64,000 nt of DNA from Pseudarthrobacter sp. L1SW (GTDB lineage: Bacteria > Actinomycetota > Actinomycetes > Actinomycetales > Micrococcaceae). Positions within the stretch are counted from its first letter, which is position 1; each line of letters begins with the position of its first letter. Position numbers and translations under genes: made by a program. Below are positions 25,687 to 35,335 of the stretch, piece after piece. The notes below the pieces were generated by a model, which did not search any database, was not told the origin of the DNA, and saw only the letters and a program-made list of their open reading frames with translations. The stretch lies in NCBI RefSeq assembly GCF_020809045.1, contig NZ_CP078079.1, positions 2,976,001-3,040,000 on the forward strand. The letters are read 5' to 3'.

Positions 25687-27036
25687 TTAGGCGCGGAGTT
25701 CGGCCTCCAGCCGCTCCAGCTCAGCCACGACGGCGGCGCGTTTGGGTGAGCGGGCAGGCAGGAGGCGGAGGGCCGCACGCCGCACGCCGACGTCGTCCCT
25801 TGCCTCCGGAAGTCCGGCGTACCGAAGGAGGGACTCCGCGCTGCCGTCCGTCATGACCGCCTCGCGGAGCAGTGACGAAACGCTGGTGCGCAGGTCCACG
25901 ATGCCGGGCGCCTCCGAGCGCGGGAGCACCGCGCCACGGTAGATCTCCAGTGCGATCCGGTGGGCACCGCGCTGCAGGCAGCTCAGCACCTGGCCGCTGT
26001 CCGGCACCAGGTCCATGGTGAGCTTGTAGGGCCGGGACCCGGGCACGGCCGCGGGGTTGAGCTGCTGCAGGACCTTGCGCAGCCTGACCATTTCGGCGCG
26101 CAGGGTCATGGTGGAGCCGTCACCCGGGTACAGGAGGGCGCTGAGTTCCTCGGCGCTCAGGCCGTCCGGGTGTGAGCTCAGCAGGGCGAGGATTTCGCTG
26201 TGGCGGGCGGACAGCACCGCCGTCTTCCCTTCGATGCTGAGCAGGGCCTGGTCGCGGCCCAACAGCTGGAGGCTGTTGCGGTACAGGCTGCCTTCCTTCG
26301 CCCCTGCCCCCGGTGACCTGGAAGCGCTGCCCGCGCTCCGCCGTCGTACTGGCCTGCTGGCCAGCGTGGCCGCCAGCTGCAGCCGTTCAACGCGCAGCTG
26401 CGCCTGGGCGGCAGCCACGGTCGCCTCCACGAGGGACAACGTGTGGGGTGCCACTGCGGTGGCCGTGCCGGTGATGTCCACTACGCCCAGGACGGCACCG
26501 GAATCGGGATCGTGGAAGGGAACGGCGGTGCAGCTCCAGGGATGGACGGTGCGCTGGTAGTGCTCGGCCCCGGCAATCTGGATTCCCCGGCCCAGGGCCA
26601 GGGCTGTTCCGGGCGCGCTGGTGCCCACGGTGGCCTCGGACCAGTCGGCACCCGGAACAAACATCATGCCCTCGGCGCGGCGCTGCAGCACGGGGTCCCC
26701 GTCCACCCACAGGAGCCGGCCTACCTCGTCACCCACTGCCACCAGCAGTCCGCTGTCGTGGCTGGGCTGGACCAGGAGCTTGTTGATGACCGGCATGATG
26801 GCGGCCAGTGGGTGCTGGCTGCGGTAGTCCTCCAGCACGTCGCGGTCCATGGCGAGCGGAGCTGCGGGGCTGTCCGGATTCGCCTTGAAATGGGCCGACC
26901 GCTGCCAGGACTCCCTGATGAGCTTGCGCAGGCCTGGAATTTCCGGGGTGCCGGCCGCGGCACCATCCAGCAACTCATGCCCGGCAAGGGCTGCCCGCTG
27001 GTGCGGCTCGGCGGCCGGCTGGATCAGGTTCGTCAT
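25687..27036 (-). CDS. GAF-domain transcriptional regulator lacking an AAA+ domain
   Basis: The 449-residue protein begins like AcoR/DhaR activators (LRKLIRESWQRSAHFKANPD) and has a GAF-like sensor region at about 70-235. The sigma-54 AAA+ domain and Fis-type helix-turn-helix are absent. Instead there is a C-terminal region beginning VLSARHSEILALLSSHPDGL, with LSALLYPGD and LRAEMVRLRKVL, that resembles a winged helix. It probably regulates the downstream aldehyde and alcohol dehydrogenase genes in response to an alcohol or aldehyde. I chose the ATG at 27036, preceded by GGGAG, because the longer frame from 27201 lacks family-like sequence. Confidence 0.78.
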   Translation of the reverse strand: MTNLIQPAAEPHQRAALAGHELLDGAAAGTPEIPGLRKLIRESWQRSAHFKANPDSPAAPLAMDRDVLEDYRSQHPLAAIMPVINKLLVQPSHDSGLLVAVGDEVGRLLWVDGDPVLQRRAEGMMFVPGADWSEATVGTSAPGTALALGRGIQIAGAEHYQRTVHPWSCTAVPFHDPDSGAVLGVVDITGTATAVAPHTLSLVEATVAAAQAQLRVERLQLAATLASRPVRRRSAGSASRSPGAGAKEGSLYRNSLQLLGRDQALLSIEGKTAVLSARHSEILALLSSHPDGLSAEELSALLYPGDGSTMTLRAEMVRLRKVLQQLNPAAVPGSRPYKLTMDLVPDSGQVLSCLQRGAHRIALEIYRGAVLPRSEAPGIVDLRTSVSSLLREAVMTDGSAESLLRYAGLPEARDDVGVRRAALRLLPARSPKRAAVVAELERLEAELRA

Positions 27037-27195
27037 CGAACTCCCAATGATGGTGCGCGGCATTCGTTCTGCCAGCCCGGCAATTGTACATCCCTCAGCC
27101 AGCTGGACGGCGGCCGGAATGCGTTGCTTTTGGCGCCCGTGGCAGGGCGGTCCCTGGAACGGCGCGGCTGCGGGAACCGGATGCCTGCAAAAGTC

Positions 27196-27214
27196 ACGCA
27201 AACAGGTTTTGCGT
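27196..27214 (-). terminator. Possible terminator after the ferredoxin reductase
   Basis: A 7-bp stem (27196-27202 with 27208-27214) on the minus strand is followed within a few bases by CTTTTG. It is about 20 bases past the stop codon. The strength is uncertain. Confidence 0.45.
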
Positions 27215-27232
27215 CAGCCGCCAACCGGGATG

Positions 27233-28663
27233 TCAGCCGCGGGAGATGCGGATCATCTCCTCGCGGGGCACCACCTTGATGCGTTCGCGGACCACGTGGT
27301 CCAGGCCCTCGGGCCCGCTCCAGGCCGCGCCGAGTCCGGCCTCATGGGCGTCGAGCCTGTTCCAGCCCTCCCACGTGGTGTATTCGATGCCGCGCTCCTC
27401 CAGCAGGTCGATAATCGCCTGCGGGTCAGGGTTCTTGGCCGGGGGCAGGGTCAGCCGGTCCTCAAGGAGGAAACCGATGGTTTCCAGGGCGTCGCCCTTG
27501 GTGTGCCCAATCAGGCCCACCGGCCCACGCTTGATCCAGCCCGTGGCATAAATGCCGGGCACCGGGTTGCCTTCTGCGTCCAGGACCCGGCCGCCTTCAT
27601 TGGGGATGACGCCCCGCTTGGCGTCGTACTCGAGTTCGTCCAGGGCGGAGCCGTGGTAGCCGATGGCCCGGTAAACAGCCTGGACCGGGTACTCGACGTA
27701 CTCCCCCGTGCCCTTCGCATTGCCGGTGCCGTCAAGCTGCATACGCTCAAACTTGATCCCACCCACCTTGCCGCTGCCGTCGTCCAACAGCTCAACCGGG
27801 CTGTGCAGGAAATGCAGGTGCAGCCGCCGGGAGGACGGGTTCTCGGATTCGGTGTGCTCCTCCACCAGCCAGTTGGTGAGGGTATTCACCATGGTTTTGA
27901 TCTGGTTGTTGCTGCGGATGGCGTCATCGGAGGCTTCGTCGAACTCAAAGTCCTCGGGGTAGAGCACGATGTCCACGTCGTTCATGTGGCTCAGTTCCCG
28001 CAGCTCCAGGGGCGTGAACTTCACCTGGGCCGGGCCCCGGCGGCCGAACACGTGCACGTCCGTGACCGGCGAAGCCTTCAGCCCCTGGTACACGTTGTCC
28101 GGAATCTCGGTGCTCAGCAGTTCTTCGGGGTGCTTGACCAGCATGCGGGCCACGTCCAGTGCCACGTTGCCGTTGCCGATCACAGCGATTTCCTTCGCCT
28201 CCAGCGGCCACGCCCGGGGGACGTCCGGGTGGCCGTCGTACCAGGACACAAAGTCCGCGCCGCCGAACGAGCCCTGGAGGTCGATGCCGGGGATGTCCAG
28301 GTCCGCGTCCTTGACCGCGCCGGTGGAGAAAATCACGGCGTCATAGAAGGCCCGGAAATCGTGCAGGGTGAGGTCCCGGCCGTACGTGACGTTCCCCAGG
28401 AACCGGATGTCGCCGCGGTCCAGGACCTTGTGCAGGGCGTTGACGATGCCCTTGATCCGCGGATGGTCCGGCGCCACACCGTACCGGATCAGGCCATAGG
28501 GCGCCGGGTAGGCCTCGAAGAGGTCGATGCTGACCTCGAAGTCGCCGTCCTTGACCCCGCTGGACTTGGTGAGGATGTCCGCAGCGTAGACACCGGCCGG
28601 CCCCGCGCCCACAATGGCGACGCGGAGGGGACGGGAGGAGGCGGATTCGCTGTGGTTGGACAC
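27233..28663 (-). CDS. FprA-type ferredoxin-NADP+ reductase, copy 1
   Basis: The 476-residue flavoprotein is of the adrenodoxin-reductase type (FAD and NADP domains). It shows AIVGAGPAGVYAADIL, PYGLIRYGVAPDHPRIKG, and the NADP motif AVIGNGNVALDVAR. It moves electrons between NADPH and ferredoxin. The GTG at 28663 with a GAAGGG site is preferred over the ATG at 28687, and this matches the start of its paralogue at 45.3 kb. The two copies are nearly colinear through the whole length. This copy has no sulfur genes beside it, and its ferredoxin partner is not in the window. Confidence 0.9.
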   Translation of the reverse strand: MSNHSESASSRPLRVAIVGAGPAGVYAADILTKSSGVKDGDFEVSIDLFEAYPAPYGLIRYGVAPDHPRIKGIVNALHKVLDRGDIRFLGNVTYGRDLTLHDFRAFYDAVIFSTGAVKDADLDIPGIDLQGSFGGADFVSWYDGHPDVPRAWPLEAKEIAVIGNGNVALDVARMLVKHPEELLSTEIPDNVYQGLKASPVTDVHVFGRRGPAQVKFTPLELRELSHMNDVDIVLYPEDFEFDEASDDAIRSNNQIKTMVNTLTNWLVEEHTESENPSSRRLHLHFLHSPVELLDDGSGKVGGIKFERMQLDGTGNAKGTGEYVEYPVQAVYRAIGYHGSALDELEYDAKRGVIPNEGGRVLDAEGNPVPGIYATGWIKRGPVGLIGHTKGDALETIGFLLEDRLTLPPAKNPDPQAIIDLLEERGIEYTTWEGWNRLDAHEAGLGAAWSGPEGLDHVVRERIKVVPREEMIRISRG

Positions 28664-28737
28664 CGGAAGCCCTTCTGAACTGGCCATGTTGATGAAAATG
28701 CGCCGAACAGGTAGCGCACAGTCCCCTATTCTAGGCC

Positions 28738-29736
28738 TCAGCCGCTTTTCGCCAGCGGAACCACGTCACCCTCGCGGTACAGCAGGGCCCTTAGCTCGGC
28801 CTCGGCCGAATCGGGCCGTTTGGGATCAATGGTTTCGCCCTCGTGGTAGTGGTCCAGCACGCGCGGATCCACGTAGCTCTTACGCGCGATCGACGGCGTG
28901 TTCCCCAGCACCTCGGACGCCTCCACCATGGCCCGGGCGATGGCCCTCTTGCGCTTGGCCGCCGTCCGCTGGGCGCCCGTGCGGGCCAGGCTGGCCGCCG
29001 CCGCAACCGTGCCCCGCAGGGTCCGGAAGTCCTTGGCCGTGAAGTCGGACCCGGTCCGTTCCTTCACGTAGGCGTTGATGTCGGCACTGGTGACGGGCTT
29101 CCACTGCCGCCCTTCCTTGTACGCCAGGAGCCGGGCGTTGGGGCCGCGCCGCTTGAGCAGCCGCAGCAGGGCGGCGAGGTCGGCGTCGCGGATTTCCGAC
29201 TCCCAGTCCTTGCCGCTCTTGGCTGGGAACCTCAGGAGGATGCGGTCCTTGCGCACCGTGACATGGGCGCAGAGCAGGGTGGCCAGTCCGTGGCTGCCGT
29301 TCTCGTTCGTGTACCGCTCCGACCCCACGCGCAGCGACCCGCTGTCAAGCATCCGGAAGGCCCCGGCCAGGACCCGGTCACGCGAAAAACCCTCACTGCG
29401 CAGGTCCATGGTGACCCTGCGGCGGGCCGCCGGCAGCGACTCCGCCAGCTGCAGGGACCGGTCAAATTTCACCCGGTCCTTCCGTTCCCGCCATTCCGGG
29501 TGGTAGATGTACTGGCGCCGGCCAACCCCATCCACGCCTGTTGCCTGGATGTGCCCGTTCTCGAACGGGGCAATCCAAACGTCGGTCCACGCCGGCGGAA
29601 TGCCGATGCTTTCCAGCCGGTCCCGGACCGGGCCGGGCGGCAAGGTGGAGCCGTCCAGGTCCCGGTAGCTGAAGCCTTTACCGGCAGCAACACGGCGGTA
29701 GCCGCGGCCCGAGGCATTGCTGCGGCGGAGCCTCAT
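28738..29736 (-). CDS. DNA topoisomerase IB (poxvirus-type)
   Basis: The 332-residue enzyme relaxes supercoils through a 3'-phosphotyrosyl intermediate. Recognisable regions are an N-terminal domain (RDRLESIGIPPAWTDVWIAP and RRQYIYHPEWRE) and the catalytic domain, with FTAKDFRTLRGT containing an active-site Arg. The segment ARKSYVDPRVLDHY carries the tyrosine nucleophile. Bacterial members of this family are scattered and non-essential. It is probably cotranscribed with nothing; the reductase gene lies 74 bases downstream. Confidence 0.92.
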   Translation of the reverse strand: MRLRRSNASGRGYRRVAAGKGFSYRDLDGSTLPPGPVRDRLESIGIPPAWTDVWIAPFENGHIQATGVDGVGRRQYIYHPEWRERKDRVKFDRSLQLAESLPAARRRVTMDLRSEGFSRDRVLAGAFRMLDSGSLRVGSERYTNENGSHGLATLLCAHVTVRKDRILLRFPAKSGKDWESEIRDADLAALLRLLKRRGPNARLLAYKEGRQWKPVTSADINAYVKERTGSDFTAKDFRTLRGTVAAAASLARTGAQRTAAKRKRAIARAMVEASEVLGNTPSIARKSYVDPRVLDHYHEGETIDPKRPDSAEAELRALLYREGDVVPLAKSG

Positions 29737-29840
29737 GGGGCCGCGTCCGGCCGCTTGGCGAAAGTCATAAAAGCAAGCCTACTGACTATTTGCGGATTGC
29801 GTGCCCTGCCTGCTGGAATACCTACCCCCGGGGTGGTGTT

Positions 29841-30866
29841 ATGGGTTCCGTGCCCACTCCCGATGGATCCTCCCCCGCCAGCGCCCCGGCTCCGGCCGCC
29901 GCGCCCCGTCCCTCCCAGCCAGCAGGCCCCAAGGCCGTGGACAAGGAGACGACGGCGGGAATCCTCTTTGGCATCGGCGCGTACGGGCTGTGGGGGCTGC
30001 TCCCGCTGTACTTCTTCGTCCTCATGCCCGCGGGCGCCGTCGAAATCGTTGCCAACCGTGTGGTGTGGTCCCTGCTGTTCTGCGCCCTCCTCATCACGGT
30101 CACCCGCTCCTGGCCCGCCCTGGTCCAGGCCCTGCGGAACCGCGCCGTGTTCGGCTCGCTGGCCCTGGCCGCCTTCCTGATCGCCGTCAACTGGCTGACC
30201 TACACCTACGGCGTAACCACCGGGCAGGCCGTGGAGGCGTCCCTTGGCTACTTCATCAACCCGCTGGTGTCTGTCCTGCTGGGCGTCTTCGTCCTGAAGG
30301 AGAGGCTGCGGCCGCTGCAGTGGACCGCCGTCGGTATCGGTTTTGTGGCGGTGGGCGTCCTCACCTACTCCTACGGCAAGCTGCCATGGATCGCACTGAC
30401 CCTTGCCTTCAGCTTTGGCCTCTACGGTTTCGTCAAGAAGCGGGTTGGGTCCAGGGTGGACGCCGTCACCAGCCTCACAGTGGAGAGCATGGTGCTGGCC
30501 CCGTTCGCGGCGGCCACCATGGCCTACCTGGCCGCCGCCGGATCAGCCACGCTCACCACCCAGGGTCCGGGCCATTTCTGGCTCCTGCTGGCGTCCGGCG
30601 TGATCACGGCCGTGCCGCTGCTCTTCTTCGGTGCCTCCGCGCGCCGGCTTCCCCTGACAACGATCGGCCTGCTGCAGTACTTCGCCCCGGTGCTGCAGTT
30701 CATCCTGGCGCTGGTGGTGTTCAGGGAAGCGATGACGCTGGACCGCTGGATCGGCTTCGGCGTGGTGTGGGTGGCGCTGCTGGTCCTGACCGTGGACATG
30801 CTGCGCACCGCCCGCAAGGCGTCCGTCGCCCGGAGGCGGAGCAAAGCGGCCCTCAAATCTTCCTAG
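29841..30866 (+). CDS. rarD: RarD-type EamA permease
   Basis: The 341-residue membrane protein has about ten hydrophobic segments after an Ala/Pro-rich N-terminal tail of about 35 residues. GILFGIGAYGLWGLLPLYF, NWLTYTYGVTTGQAVEASLGYFINPL and FFGASARRLPL are diagnostic of the RarD branch of the drug/metabolite transporter superfamily. The transported compound is unknown. The ATG at 29841 has a GGGGTGG site; the in-frame codon at 29790 is less likely. Confidence 0.88.
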   Translation: MGSVPTPDGSSPASAPAPAAAPRPSQPAGPKAVDKETTAGILFGIGAYGLWGLLPLYFFVLMPAGAVEIVANRVVWSLLFCALLITVTRSWPALVQALRNRAVFGSLALAAFLIAVNWLTYTYGVTTGQAVEASLGYFINPLVSVLLGVFVLKERLRPLQWTAVGIGFVAVGVLTYSYGKLPWIALTLAFSFGLYGFVKKRVGSRVDAVTSLTVESMVLAPFAAATMAYLAAAGSATLTTQGPGHFWLLLASGVITAVPLLFFGASARRLPLTTIGLLQYFAPVLQFILALVVFREAMTLDRWIGFGVVWVALLVLTVDMLRTARKASVARRRSKAALKSS

Positions 30867-30905
30867 CCCCTGTTGCCGGGAACCCCGGTGGAGTAGGTTG
30901 CTCGG

Positions 30906-32159
30906 ATGGAGGACTCATATCAGGTCATCGTGACCGGGGCCGGATTCGCCGGCATCGCAGCGGCCAAGGAGCTTGGCCGCAAGGGCGTCCGCGTCCTGCT
31001 TATCGACTCGAACAACTACCACCAGTTCCAGCCGCTGCTGTACCAGGTGGCCACCTCGCAGATCGGCGTGTCCGCCATTGCCCGCCCCATCCGGTCCGTG
31101 TTCCGGCGGCTCCGCAACGTGCGGGTCCTGACGGCGGAAGTGGCCTCGGTCGATGTTGGAAACCATACGGTCACCACCGCCGAGGGTGATACGTTCCGCG
31201 CCGACATCCTGGTGATCGCCGTCGGCGCCATCCCCAACTTCTTCAATACGCCCGGCGCCGAGGAGCATGCCTTCCCGCTGTACTCCGTGACGGACGCCAC
31301 CAGGCTCGGCACCAGCGTGACCCGGCTGCTGGACCGGGCGGACCGCGAGCCCGGAACCGCGGTGGACATGGTGGTGGTGGGCGGCGGTCCCACCGGAGTG
31401 GAGACTGCCGGCGCGCTGGCGGAAAACATCAAATTCGTTGTGGCGAAGTACTTCTCCCCGGAACTGGCCGCACGGTGCCGCGTGCACCTGGTGGACATGG
31501 TGCCCAGCGTGCTCGCCATGTTTTCGTCCAAGTCCCAGGAGTACACCCGAAAACGCCTGGCAAAGATAGGCGTCCAGATGCATATGGGGGTGGGCGTCAC
31601 GGAGGTCAGGGCCGACGGCGTGACGCTGGCTGACGGGACGGTCATCCCCGGCGGGATTGTTGTCTGGGCCGGCGGGCTGAAGGGCGGCGAACTGATTGCC
31701 GGCTCGGGGCTGCCGCAGGGAAAGGGCGGACGGATCGACGTCCAGCCGGACCTGACGGCGCCTGGTTCGGATGGCGTGTATGTCATCGGCGACGCCGCCA
31801 ACATCACCGATTCAACCGGGGCGAAACTGCCGCAGCTCGGTTCCGTGGCCCAGCAGGCCGGGAAGTGGGCGGCCCGCAATATCGTTGCCGATCTCAACGG
31901 TGGGACCCGGCAGCCGTTCCGCTACGTGGACAAGGGATATATGGCGATGATTGGCCGGGGTGCGGCGGTGGCTGAACTCGGCCGCCAGCGCGTCCAACTC
32001 CAGGGCCCGCTGGCTTTCCTGTCCTGGCTCCTGGTGCACCTTGCCCTGCTGTCCGGGTTCCAGCAGAAAGTCCGCGCCCTGTTCTCCTGGCTCAACGGGT
32101 ACGTCCTGCACAGCCCCGCGCAGGTGGTCATCGGCGAACCGGACAAAGACCGGAGGTAG
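30906..32159 (+). CDS. ndh: Type II NADH dehydrogenase
   Basis: The 417-residue flavoenzyme should pass electrons from NADH to menaquinone without pumping protons. It shows the FAD motif TGAGFAGIAAAKEL, the NADH motif VVGGGPTGVETAGAL, and GVYVIGDAA near the FAD-binding C-terminal part. The tail has a hydrophobic, membrane-binding stretch (LAFLSWLLVHLALLSGF). TAGGTT (30894-30899) is six bases before the ATG, with TTGCCG at 30872-30877 as a possible -35 and a 16-base spacer. Confidence 0.9.
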   Translation: MEDSYQVIVTGAGFAGIAAAKELGRKGVRVLLIDSNNYHQFQPLLYQVATSQIGVSAIARPIRSVFRRLRNVRVLTAEVASVDVGNHTVTTAEGDTFRADILVIAVGAIPNFFNTPGAEEHAFPLYSVTDATRLGTSVTRLLDRADREPGTAVDMVVVGGGPTGVETAGALAENIKFVVAKYFSPELAARCRVHLVDMVPSVLAMFSSKSQEYTRKRLAKIGVQMHMGVGVTEVRADGVTLADGTVIPGGIVVWAGGLKGGELIAGSGLPQGKGGRIDVQPDLTAPGSDGVYVIGDAANITDSTGAKLPQLGSVAQQAGKWAARNIVADLNGGTRQPFRYVDKGYMAMIGRGAAVAELGRQRVQLQGPLAFLSWLLVHLALLSGFQQKVRALFSWLNGYVLHSPAQVVIGEPDKDRR

Positions 32160-32192
32160 CGGCACCCAACACGTGCCAGCGTCCGCAAAAAA

Positions 32193-32224
32193 CGCAGGGC
32201 CCCGGAACGTTCCGGGGCCCTGCG
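32193..32224 (-). terminator. Intrinsic terminator of gabT, possibly also of ndh
   Basis: This 32-bp perfect palindrome is centred in GGAACGTTCC. On the minus strand it is followed by TTTTTT, so it is a strong terminator for gabT. On the plus strand it may also stop ndh transcripts. Confidence 0.9.
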
Positions 32225-32267
32225 GCTGCCTGCGCCGTTGCGGGGCGGCGCCGCTGCCGAGAAGGCC

Positions 32268-33638
32268 TTACGCGTTTGCCTTGATGGCAGCCGCGAGGAC
32301 GTCCAGGCCATCGGTCAGCAGTTCGTCGGTGATGACCAGCGGCGGCAGCAGGCGGATCACGTTTCCGTAGGTGCCGCAGGTGAGGATGATGACGCCCTCC
32401 TTCAGGCAGGCGGCGGCCACCGCCTTGGTCAGTTCCGGGTTCGGCTCCTTCGAGCCGGCCTGGACAAGTTCGACGGCGAGCATGGCGCCGCGGCCGCGCA
32501 CGTCGCCGATCACGGCGGTACCGGAGCCGGCCAGCTCGGCCTGCAGGTCGCGGAGGCGGGCGGTGGCCAGGTCCTCGATGTGGCGGGCCCGGGCAGCGAG
32601 GCCGTATTCCTCCATGGAGCCGATGGACGCCAGTGCGGCAGCGCAGGCAACCGGGTTGCCGCCGTAGGTGCCGCCCAGGCCGCCCGGGTGGACGGCGTCG
32701 AGCAGGTCTGCCCGGCCGGTGATGGCGGAGAGCGGCATGCCCCCGGCGATGCCCTTGGCCAGGGTCATGATGTCCGGAACGACGCCTTCATGGTTGACGG
32801 CGAACCACTCACCGGTGCGGCAGAAGCCGGACTGGACCTCGTCCGCGATGAAGACGATGCCCTTGTCCTTCGCCCAGGCGGCCAGTGCCGGCAGGAAACC
32901 TTCGGCCGGGACGATGAAGCCGCCCTCACCCTGGATGGGCTCGATGATGATGGCGGCCACCTGGTCGCCGCCGATCTGCTTTTCGATCATGGTGATGGCT
33001 CGCTTGGCGGCCTCTGCACCGGTGATCTCCGGGTTTTCCTCGCGGTACGGGTAGCTCATCGGCATGCGGTAGACCTCGGGCGCGAACGGGCCGAAGTTGG
33101 TCTTGTACGGCATGGCCTTCGCGGTGAGCGCCATGGTGAGGTTGGTGCGCCCGTGGTAGGCATGGTCGAAGGCGACGACGGCGTCGCGTCCGGTGGCGAG
33201 GCGCGCCACCTTGATGGCGTTCTCCACTGCCTCCGCGCCGGAGTTGAACAGGACCGTGCGCTTCTCGTGGTCGCCGGGGGTGAGGCGGTTCAGCTGCTCC
33301 GCGAGGGCCACGTAGCCCTCGTACGGGGTGACCATGAAGCAGGTGTGCGTGAAGTGTTCCACGGCTTCCTTCACGGCACCGACGACGGCGGGATCGGAGG
33401 CGCCCACGCTGGTCACCGCTATGCCTGAGCCGAGGTCGATGAAGGAGTTGCCGTCGACGTCGTGGATGATGCCGCCGTCGGCGTCTGCAACGTAGACGGG
33501 AACGGCGGAGGCGACGCCGGCGGCAACAACGGCCTTGCGGCGCTCGGTCAGTGCAACCGATTTGGGGCCCGGGAAGTCAGCCTGGACCCGGCGCTTCTGC
33601 TCCAGGCGGAAGGTGATGTCTGATGCGGTGGTGGTCAT
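32268..33638 (-). CDS. gabT: 4-aminobutyrate aminotransferase
   Basis: The 456-residue PLP enzyme transfers the amino group of GABA to 2-oxoglutarate, giving succinic semialdehyde. Class III motifs are visible: NSGAEAVENAIKVAR, DHAYHGRTNLTMALT, and FIADEVQSGFCRTG, followed by the PLP-lysine in TLAKGIAGGMPLSA. The ATG at 33638 is preferred, with AAAGG upstream. It lies 98 bases downstream of an aldehyde dehydrogenase on the same strand, which gives a putrescine/GABA degradation pair. Confidence 0.93.
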   Translation of the reverse strand: MTTTASDITFRLEQKRRVQADFPGPKSVALTERRKAVVAAGVASAVPVYVADADGGIIHDVDGNSFIDLGSGIAVTSVGASDPAVVGAVKEAVEHFTHTCFMVTPYEGYVALAEQLNRLTPGDHEKRTVLFNSGAEAVENAIKVARLATGRDAVVAFDHAYHGRTNLTMALTAKAMPYKTNFGPFAPEVYRMPMSYPYREENPEITGAEAAKRAITMIEKQIGGDQVAAIIIEPIQGEGGFIVPAEGFLPALAAWAKDKGIVFIADEVQSGFCRTGEWFAVNHEGVVPDIMTLAKGIAGGMPLSAITGRADLLDAVHPGGLGGTYGGNPVACAAALASIGSMEEYGLAARARHIEDLATARLRDLQAELAGSGTAVIGDVRGRGAMLAVELVQAGSKEPNPELTKAVAAACLKEGVIILTCGTYGNVIRLLPPLVITDELLTDGLDVLAAAIKANA

Positions 33639-33736
33639 GGGAAGGCCTTTCTTACCGAGGTATGGGCCCACGCCGGCCGGGTTCCTTGGCCGAAGCGGAG
33701 CGAGGTTAGGGCGCCGGTGGGGGTTGGGCGGCTGGG

Positions 33737-35176
33737 TTATGCATCAAGTGCACTCATTACGTGCTTGATGCGCGTGTAGTCCTCAACGCCGTACATGGAG
33801 AGGTCCTTGCCGTAGCCGGACTGCTTGAAGCCGCCGTGGGGCATCTCGGCGGTGAGGAGGATGTGGGTGTTGATCCAGACGGCGCCGAAGTCCAGGTCAC
33901 GGCTGAGGCGCATGGCCGTCCCGTGGTTGGTGGTCCACACGCTGGAGGCGAGGGCGTAGTCCACGTCGTTCGCCAGTTCCACAGCTTCTTCCTCGGTGCT
34001 GAACCGCTGCACAGTAATGACGGGACCAAAAGTTTCCTTCTGGACAATGTCGTCGGTCTGCTTGGCGCCCGTGATGATGGTGGGTTCGAAGAAGTAGCCC
34101 TTCTCCCCCGCACGGTGGCCACCGGTTTCGATGCGGCAGTTGGCGGGCAGGTTCTCCACCACGGAGGTCACCGCGTTGAAGTGGTTGATGTTGTTCAGCG
34201 GGCCGAAGTAGTTGTCCTCGTCGTTCTGCGAGCCGGTGCGCAGGGTCCTGGTGTGTTCCACCATGGCGGCCACCACGTCGTCGTGCACGGAATCCTCCAC
34301 CAGCACGCGCGTGATGGCAGTGCAGTCCTGGCCCGCGTTGAAGAAGGCGAACTCGGCGATGGCCGCGGCACTCTTCTTGATGTCGGCGTCCTTGAAGACG
34401 ATGGCCGGCGCCTTGCCGCCAAGCTCCAGGTGGGCCCGCTTGAGGCCCTTGGCGGCACCGGACGCCACGGCGATCCCGGCACGGACGGAGCCGGTGATGG
34501 ACACCAGGCCGGGAACCTTGTGGTCCACCATCAGGGCGCCGGTCTCGCCGGTTCCCAGCACCACGTTCAGGACGCCGGCCGGCAGGATGTCCCCGGCGAG
34601 GCGCGCCAGGACCAGGGTGGATTCGGGAGTGGTGTCCGAGGGCTTGAGGACCACGGTGTTGCCGGCGGCGAGCGCGGGGCCGATCTTCCAGATGGCCATG
34701 AGGAACGGGTAGTTCCAGGGGGCAACCTGGGCCACCACCCCGATGGGTTCGCGGCGGACGTAGGAGGTGTGCCCCTCGAAGTATTCGCCGGCGGACTTTC
34801 CTTCAAGGATGCGGGCCGCACCGGCAAAGAAGCGGAGCTGGTCGGCACCGGCGGCAATTTCCTCCGAGGCGATGAGCGAGCGCACCTGGCCGGTGTTGCG
34901 GTGCTGGGCTTCCACGAGCTCGTCGCTGTGGGCCTCGACGGCGTCGGCAAGCTTGAGGAGCATCAGCTGGCGCTGCCCCGGGGTGACGTGCTTCCAGGTC
35001 TTGAAGGCGTCCTTGGCTGCGGTCATGGCGGCGTCCACGTCGGCCTGCACCGAGACGGGCGCGTGTGCCACCACTTCCCCGTTGGTGGGGTTCACGATAT
35101 CCAGCAGGGCGGTGCCGGCGGGGGTGGTGAACTTCCCGTTGATGAAGTTCTGCAAGGTCTGGACCACGGTGTGCAA
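33737..35176 (-). CDS. Aldehyde dehydrogenase, gamma-aminobutyraldehyde type (PatD-like)
   Basis: The 479-residue ALDH has LELGGKAPAIVFKDAD with the catalytic Glu and NAGQDCTAITRVLV with the Cys nucleophile. Overall pattern (FINGKF at the N-terminus, GPLNNINHFNAV, HILLTAEMPHGGFKQSGYGKD at the C-terminus) fits gamma-aminobutyraldehyde dehydrogenases. That would make GABA for GabT. Succinic-semialdehyde oxidation is the main alternative and would also suit this operon. It is divergent from a PucR-family regulator across a 159-base gap. Confidence 0.85.
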   Translation of the reverse strand: MHTVVQTLQNFINGKFTTPAGTALLDIVNPTNGEVVAHAPVSVQADVDAAMTAAKDAFKTWKHVTPGQRQLMLLKLADAVEAHSDELVEAQHRNTGQVRSLIASEEIAAGADQLRFFAGAARILEGKSAGEYFEGHTSYVRREPIGVVAQVAPWNYPFLMAIWKIGPALAAGNTVVLKPSDTTPESTLVLARLAGDILPAGVLNVVLGTGETGALMVDHKVPGLVSITGSVRAGIAVASGAAKGLKRAHLELGGKAPAIVFKDADIKKSAAAIAEFAFFNAGQDCTAITRVLVEDSVHDDVVAAMVEHTRTLRTGSQNDEDNYFGPLNNINHFNAVTSVVENLPANCRIETGGHRAGEKGYFFEPTIITGAKQTDDIVQKETFGPVITVQRFSTEEEAVELANDVDYALASSVWTTNHGTAMRLSRDLDFGAVWINTHILLTAEMPHGGFKQSGYGKDLSMYGVEDYTRIKHVMSALDA

Positions 35177-35335
35177 CCTCTTTCGTAGGGTCCACCCGCG
35201 TCCGGGCGGAACCCGGAGCGGATGGATGGAACTGCCTTGAGCCTATGCCAGCGCCCCTGCGCAGTGAATAGCCACCTGCACACCCTTCCCCGAACTGTTT
35301 AGTGCGGTTGCCCAGCGCCCCTTTATCCTTGATCC

